DNA of 17,591 bases from assembly GCF_900316895.1 (NCBI RefSeq), contig NZ_ONER01000023.1, positions 1 through 17,591 on the forward strand, given 5' to 3'. Below the pieces are notes generated by a model that saw only the letters and a list, made by a program, of their open reading frames with translations, made no database searches and was not told the origin of the DNA. This document shows, one piece after another, positions 14,643 to 17,591 of the stretch. Source of the stretch: an uncultured Methanobrevibacter sp. (GTDB lineage Archaea; Methanobacteriota; Methanobacteria; Methanobacteriales; Methanobacteriaceae). Position 1 is the first letter of the stretch. Each line of letters begins with the position of its first letter. The position numbers and the translations under genes are program-made.

Positions 14643-15534
14643 AGGCAATTCCCTGGACAAGACTATTGAAAAGGCTGAAAAATACTTCAAAAAGGGAGAT
14701 TTGTATAAAGCACGAAACATGTATCTGAAAGCCCTTGCACAAGATCCCAAAAACATTGGCGTCCTGAATAACCTTGCATTTATATACCATGTCCTTGGAG
14801 ACGATGCGACATCAAAAGGATACAACGAGATACTTCTAAAGGAATGCGATGAGCTTCTAAAACGTGAAACAGTAAAGGAAATTCTTATATTGAAGATACC
14901 TGCATTGGTCTTCCTAGAAAAGACAGATGAAGTGATGGAAGTCCTCGAAGAAATACTGAAAATCGATTCAAAAGACGTGAACGCACTTTTTCAAAAATCC
15001 TATTATCTTGAAAAAAACAAACGGCACCGGGAAGCGCTGGACTGCATTGAAGAGATACTGAAAAAGCATCCCTACCATATCGGATCGCTTCTTTCAAAAG
15101 GCAGAAACCTGGTTGAATTGAATGAATTTGAAGAAGCCGAGAAATGCTACAATCTGGTTTTTGAAATCGACCCTAAAAACAAGGCGGCAATTAATCTGAA
15201 ATCACAATTGATTAAAAAGAAATACAAGGTGACACTCACATCCCATGACATGATGCTGAAGGCTGTCGAAAGCTTTGAAATGGAAAACTTCAAAGCTTCA
15301 AGGGATTATTTTAAAAAGGCACTGGACATGAACCCCGAATATGATGAAATCTGGTTTGCCCAGGGCGAACTGTTTATCAGGACAGGATATATAGGCGATG
15401 CTATAGAATCATTTAAAAAAGCGTTTGAGATAAATCCTGCCAGTGGAGGAATTGTAAAACACAAGGAGTTTTTCAAGCTCCTTGACCGCATGAAAAAAAT
15501 CAATACGTTTCTTGGATTTGAAGAAAAAGAATAA
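14635..15534 (+). CDS. Tetratricopeptide-repeat protein
   Basis: This 299-residue soluble protein is built of TPR units, about seven by eye. Clear ones are AEKYFKKGDLYKARNMYLKALAQDPKN near the start, EALDCIEEILKKHPYHIGSLLSKGRNLVELNEFEEAEKCYNLVFEIDPKN in the middle, and FKASRDYFKKALDMNPEYDEIWFAQGELFIRTGYIGDAIESFKKAFEINP towards the end. TPRs form a superhelix for protein binding, so this is probably a scaffold or chaperone-like adaptor; no enzyme domain is present. A strong AAAGGAGG (14621-14628) lies 6 bases before the ATG, inside the upstream TPR gene. A convergent hairpin terminator follows the stop. Confidence 0.88.
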   Translation: MFRGNSLDKTIEKAEKYFKKGDLYKARNMYLKALAQDPKNIGVLNNLAFIYHVLGDDATSKGYNEILLKECDELLKRETVKEILILKIPALVFLEKTDEVMEVLEEILKIDSKDVNALFQKSYYLEKNKRHREALDCIEEILKKHPYHIGSLLSKGRNLVELNEFEEAEKCYNLVFEIDPKNKAAINLKSQLIKKKYKVTLTSHDMMLKAVESFEMENFKASRDYFKKALDMNPEYDEIWFAQGELFIRTGYIGDAIESFKKAFEINPASGGIVKHKEFFKLLDRMKKINTFLGFEEKE

Positions 15535-15536
15535 TA

Positions 15537-15555
15537 TGAGTTTCGGGGAAACTCA
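15537..15555. terminator. Bidirectional hairpin between convergent TPR and thioesterase genes
   Basis: TGAGTTTC and GAAACTCA form a perfect 8-bp stem with a GGG loop, filling the 22-base gap between the two stop codons. A T-rich run follows on the minus strand. It would serve as a shared terminator. Confidence 0.62.
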
Positions 15556-15556
15556 C

Positions 15557-15955
15557 TTAAAGTTTAAAACCAGTTCCAACAAACTGGGCAACATCACGTC
15601 CGAGGTCATCGGACACATTGACTATTACGATTGAAGATGTGCGTCCGCTTTTACGGCATGTTGCCTCTGCAATCAGTTTTTCGCCTTTTGGAGCAGACAG
15701 ATAATTGATGCTTACCTGCTGAGCAACGGTCAGCTGGTGTATCTGATTTGACAGGACTGCAAATGCAAAATCGGCCAATGTGAATATTACACCACCCATT
15801 ACCCCGCCATAAGCATTCTTATGGTCGTCAGTTATCTTTAAGCTGCAAATTGCCTTGTCTTCTGTCAACTCATCCAATGTTATGCCTGCATTTACTGCAA
15901 ATTTGTCTTTATAAAAGAATTCCCTTGCGCTTTCTACTGTATCATAATTAGCCAT
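15557..15955 (-). CDS. PaaI-type hotdog-fold thioesterase
   Basis: This 132-residue protein is a hotdog-fold acyl-CoA thioesterase of the PaaI group. The core motif is HKNAYGGVMGGVIFTLADFAF (45-65). His45, Asn47, Gly50 and the catalytic-type Asp62 are present, but the usual His of HGG is Met53. The second half, QQVSINYLSAPKGEKLIAEA, is the typical strand pair. Such enzymes hydrolyse acyl- or aryl-CoA thioesters in the cytoplasm. In a methanogen the substrate is unclear, and the His-to-Met change may alter activity. The start is an ATG with GGTG about 7 bases upstream. It stands alone, convergent with the TPR genes. Confidence 0.87.
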   Translation of the reverse strand: MANYDTVESAREFFYKDKFAVNAGITLDELTEDKAICSLKITDDHKNAYGGVMGGVIFTLADFAFAVLSNQIHQLTVAQQVSINYLSAPKGEKLIAEATCRKSGRTSSIVIVNVSDDLGRDVAQFVGTGFKL

Positions 15956-16025
15956 AATTACACCAAGATAACTATTTATAATTCATCATTATTAATTTTT
16001 TTACAAAATATTAACCGACAATCCC

Positions 16026-16646
16026 CTAAATCATCACCTTGAATGACTCCCAAAACAGATAGATTGCTCCGATAATTATTAAAACAGCAAATATTTTTGG
16101 AATATGCTTTGTTTTTCCAATCAGCTTTTCAAGATTTACCTTTGAAATCAGAAGGCTTAAAACGAATAATGTCAATCCAAAGCCTAAACAGTATAACAGT
16201 ATATTGAAAACCGCATACATCCCATTGCTGGAAGACACTAAAAGAGTTATGAGAGAAATCAGATATGCGCTGTAGCACGGAGCCCATGATATTGATGTTA
16301 TGAATCCCAAAACAAATGAACCGACAATCCCATCACTCGCTTTCGGCAATTTAACGCTGAAACTAAATGAATAGTCAACAAGCATCAGAATTCCGATTAA
16401 AAGAAGAAGCACCGCCGACAAAATCCTTATATAGAAAATGTATGAGTAAACAATGTATGTGAAAAATCCTGTCAGAAGTATTATAACCAGAAAAACGCTC
16501 AACAATCCCACGGTAAATGATACTATTTCCCTTTTTGACTTTGTTTTCAGGCTGAAAGCTACGAATATGGGTATTACCGGCAGTATGCAAGGAGACAATA
16601 TCGAGATTACTCCTGTAAAAAAGGAAATCAAAGGAAATATTTCCAT
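16026..16646 (-). CDS. ccdA: CcdA/DsbD-type membrane thiol-disulfide transporter
   Basis: This 206-residue integral membrane protein has about six transmembrane helices and belongs to the CcdA family, which carries electrons from cytoplasmic thioredoxin across the membrane. The two functional cysteines are Cys20 in ILSPCILPVIP, in the first helix, and Cys124 in SISWAPCYSAY, in the fourth. The start is an ATG with AAGGAGAT at ideal spacing. The preceding thioredoxin-fold gene ends with TAA directly abutting this ATG, so the two are co-translated and very likely form one pathway that reduces disulfides outside the membrane. Methanobacteriales lack c-type cytochromes, so general extracytoplasmic thiol repair is the likelier role. 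Confidence 0.92.
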   Translation of the reverse strand: MEIFPLISFFTGVISILSPCILPVIPIFVAFSLKTKSKREIVSFTVGLLSVFLVIILLTGFFTYIVYSYIFYIRILSAVLLLLIGILMLVDYSFSFSVKLPKASDGIVGSFVLGFITSISWAPCYSAYLISLITLLVSSSNGMYAVFNILLYCLGFGLTLFVLSLLISKVNLEKLIGKTKHIPKIFAVLIIIGAIYLFWESFKVMI

Positions 16647-17063
16647 TTATATCTCCTTAAGCTCCTTTAAAAATTCATCAGCCTCAACATATCCATGGAT
16701 TTCATGAGTAACCTTGCCGCTAGGCTCGATGAACTTGATGATAGGAGTTCCATAAACCCGGTACTTATCGGCGAATTTAGGATTTTCATTGATGTCAACG
16801 AAAAGGACTACATAATTTTCATTCAACTGCTTTTGAACATCAGAATTGCTTAAAACATTACTTTTCAGCATGTCGCAGTAAGCGCAACTGGCCTGATCAA
16901 AAAATATTGCTACAGACTTGTTTTCACTCTGTGCAGCATTCATTGCCAAATCAATGTCAGTTGTTAGGTTTAGGCCTGGAATTGTGCTGTTTTCAAAATC
17001 CGCACTATACGCTACAGGAGCCACTGCAAGCAACATTATGGCCATTAAGTTGAACCACCCCAT
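16647..17063 (-). CDS. Exported thioredoxin-fold protein, 5' end altered by an IS605-type element
   Basis: Residues are counted from ATG 17063. The 138-residue frame has a thioredoxin fold with the redox pair Cys60-Ala-Tyr-Cys63 in FFDQASCAYC and the cis-proline motif YGTPIIKFI (Pro107). A hydrophobic segment (LMAIMLLAVAPVAYSA) looks like a signal peptide core, so the protein should act outside the membrane as partner of CcdA. However, codons 1-5 (MGWFN) overlap the transposon right end (hairpin and GGTTCAA, 17050-17079). The original start and the basic residues of a normal signal peptide are missing. Translation may restart at ATG 17045, where the element supplies an SD-like GGGGTGG. Export may be impaired; whether it is functional is open. 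Confidence 0.82.
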   Translation of the reverse strand: MGWFNLMAIMLLAVAPVAYSADFENSTIPGLNLTTDIDLAMNAAQSENKSVAIFFDQASCAYCDMLKSNVLSNSDVQKQLNENYVVLFVDINENPKFADKYRVYGTPIIKFIEPSGKVTHEIHGYVEADEFLKELKEI

Positions 17064-17180
17064 CCTATAGATGATGGGGATTCCTGAATTTTTTTCACTT
17101 AATAATGGTTAATTTAAGTATTATTTCAGGCTATCTCCGTTGAACCAGCGGTTTAGAATATTAATTGCTGCGTTTGTGTC
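17050..17180 (-). ncRNA. Predicted omegaRNA (reRNA) of TnpB, 5' boundary approximate
   Basis: In studied IS605 elements the guide RNA covers the tnpB 3' end and the right end. Here the terminal stem CCCCATC/GATGGGG (17058-17064 with 17073-17079), flanked by GAAT and GGTTCAA, fits that scaffold. A second stem, ACTTAA/TTAAGT, lies at 17097-17119. The guide would be the next bases across the junction, CTTAATGGCCATAATGTTGC, which belong to the thioredoxin gene. The 5' end is a guess based on known lengths. Confidence 0.55.
17058..17079 (-). repeat. Subterminal hairpin of the IS605-type right end
   Basis: CCCCATC and GATGGGG form a perfect 7-bp stem with an 8-base loop. It sits just inside the predicted element boundary and contains the first possible start codon (17061-17063) of the downstream thioredoxin frame. 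Confidence 0.75.
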
Positions 17181-17591
17181 CCTATCAAGTATTTTTCCGC
17201 ATTTTCGACATTTCCAGTTGCGTGTTTTGACTTTTAACTCTTTGTTTATGTATCCGCAGTGGTGGCATCTTCTGCTTGTGTTATGTGCTTTTACGAATTG
17301 TACACCGTCTGCTTCGGGTTTGTAGAGTTGAAATTTGTCTTTTAATCTTTTTATGAATCGCGATAGAGGAAACATCATGTTTTCCTCCCCTCCAATTAAA
17401 ATCTTGATAGTAGAGTAGTTTTCTTCAAAGACTATTGTATCATACTTTTTAACTAGATTGTAGGTTAATTTTTCAATGTAGTCGTTAAGTTGGTTTGTTC
17501 TTTTGTTATACCATTTTTGTAGTCTTTTTTCTAGTTTTTTCCATCGCCTGCTCATGTTTCTGCATTTGGACATTAATCTGTTGATGTGTTT
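17121..17591 (-). CDS. tnpB: TnpB (RNA-guided nuclease of IS605 family), C-terminal part, cut by window edge
   Basis: The frame stays open through the window edge (KHINRLMSKC before the first internal Met), so about 156 C-terminal residues are seen and the rest lies outside. Counting from the internal Met, TnpB features include FEENYSTIK with the RuvC-II glutamate (Glu50), a CHHCG and CRKCG zinc ribbon (Cys103, 106, 122 and 125) and the RuvC-III motif DRDTNAAINIL with Asp132. The protein ends normally at GDSLK. TnpB is a nuclease guided by the omegaRNA transcribed from its own 3' end. All visible catalytic and zinc residues are intact, so this half gives no sign of decay. The omegaRNA and right end follow. 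Confidence 0.92.
   Translation of the reverse strand, partial: KHINRLMSKCRNMSRRWKKLEKRLQKWYNKRTNQLNDYIEKLTYNLVKKYDTIVFEENYSTIKILIGGEENMMFPLSRFIKRLKDKFQLYKPEADGVQFVKAHNTSRRCHHCGYINKELKVKTRNWKCRKCGKILDRDTNAAINILNRWFNGDSLK

Larger units (their letters stand above)
17050..17591 (-). mobile_element. IS605-family TnpB element, right end (left part beyond window)
   Basis: The tnpB 3' part is followed within 72 bases by an IS200/IS605-type right end. On the minus strand this reads GAATCCCCATC, a loop, GATGGGGTGGTTCAA. This closely matches the known end structure of such elements (GAAT, stem, G-rich GGTTCAA). No inverted repeat or target duplication is expected for this family. The boundary is placed at 17050. 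No tnpA is visible, so it may be a TnpB-only element moved in trans or an immobile remnant. Confidence 0.8.

Overview
The window looks like chromosomal DNA from an AT-rich methanogenic archaeon of the Methanobacteriales, most like Methanobrevibacter. The sequence supports this through a hypusine-type aIF5A, a pyruvoyl arginine decarboxylase, a phosphatase-NAD kinase fusion, a coenzyme F430 synthetase, an MtrA-type corrinoid protein, TATA-like boxes, and many GTG or TTG starts behind GGTGAT or GGAGG sites. The genus is an inference from protein character; no rRNA is present.

Region 1 (1-7.9 kb) is core metabolism. aIF5A and agmatinase (minus strand) are divergent from pyruvoyl arginine decarboxylase (plus strand). 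Together they cover arginine to agmatine to putrescine, whose product spermidine modifies aIF5A. The plus-strand run continues with an inositol-phosphatase/NAD-kinase fusion, the Mur-ligase-like F430 synthetase CfbE, the tetrapyrrole enzyme HemC, a Gfo/Idh/MocA oxidoreductase and an HTH-phosphoribosyltransferase regulator. It ends at a clear palindrome plus T-run terminator.

Region 2 (7.9-12.3 kb) is accessory-looking. A HIRAN-domain protein and an ARPP-1-like protein (plus strand) converge on a minus-strand set of a small unknown protein, a one-TRD HsdS-like protein and an HsdM-like protein. The HsdM-like protein has lost the SAM-binding and NPPF catalytic motifs, and no HsdR is present. This may be a DNA-recognising complex that no longer methylates.

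Region 3 (12.3-15.6 kb) holds a stand-alone soluble MtrA paralogue without its membrane anchor, a small unknown protein, a nitroreductase, a structured gene-free stretch, and two overlapping TPR-protein genes.

Region 4 (15.5-17.6 kb) holds a PaaI-type thioesterase with an altered motif, then a CcdA plus periplasmic-type thioredoxin pair. Directly upstream lies the 3' part of an IS605-family tnpB. The transposon right end, with its predicted omegaRNA terminal hairpin, overlaps the apparent start of the thioredoxin gene. The element therefore appears to have landed in the signal-peptide coding part of that gene, and the first bases of the gene would be the TnpB guide.
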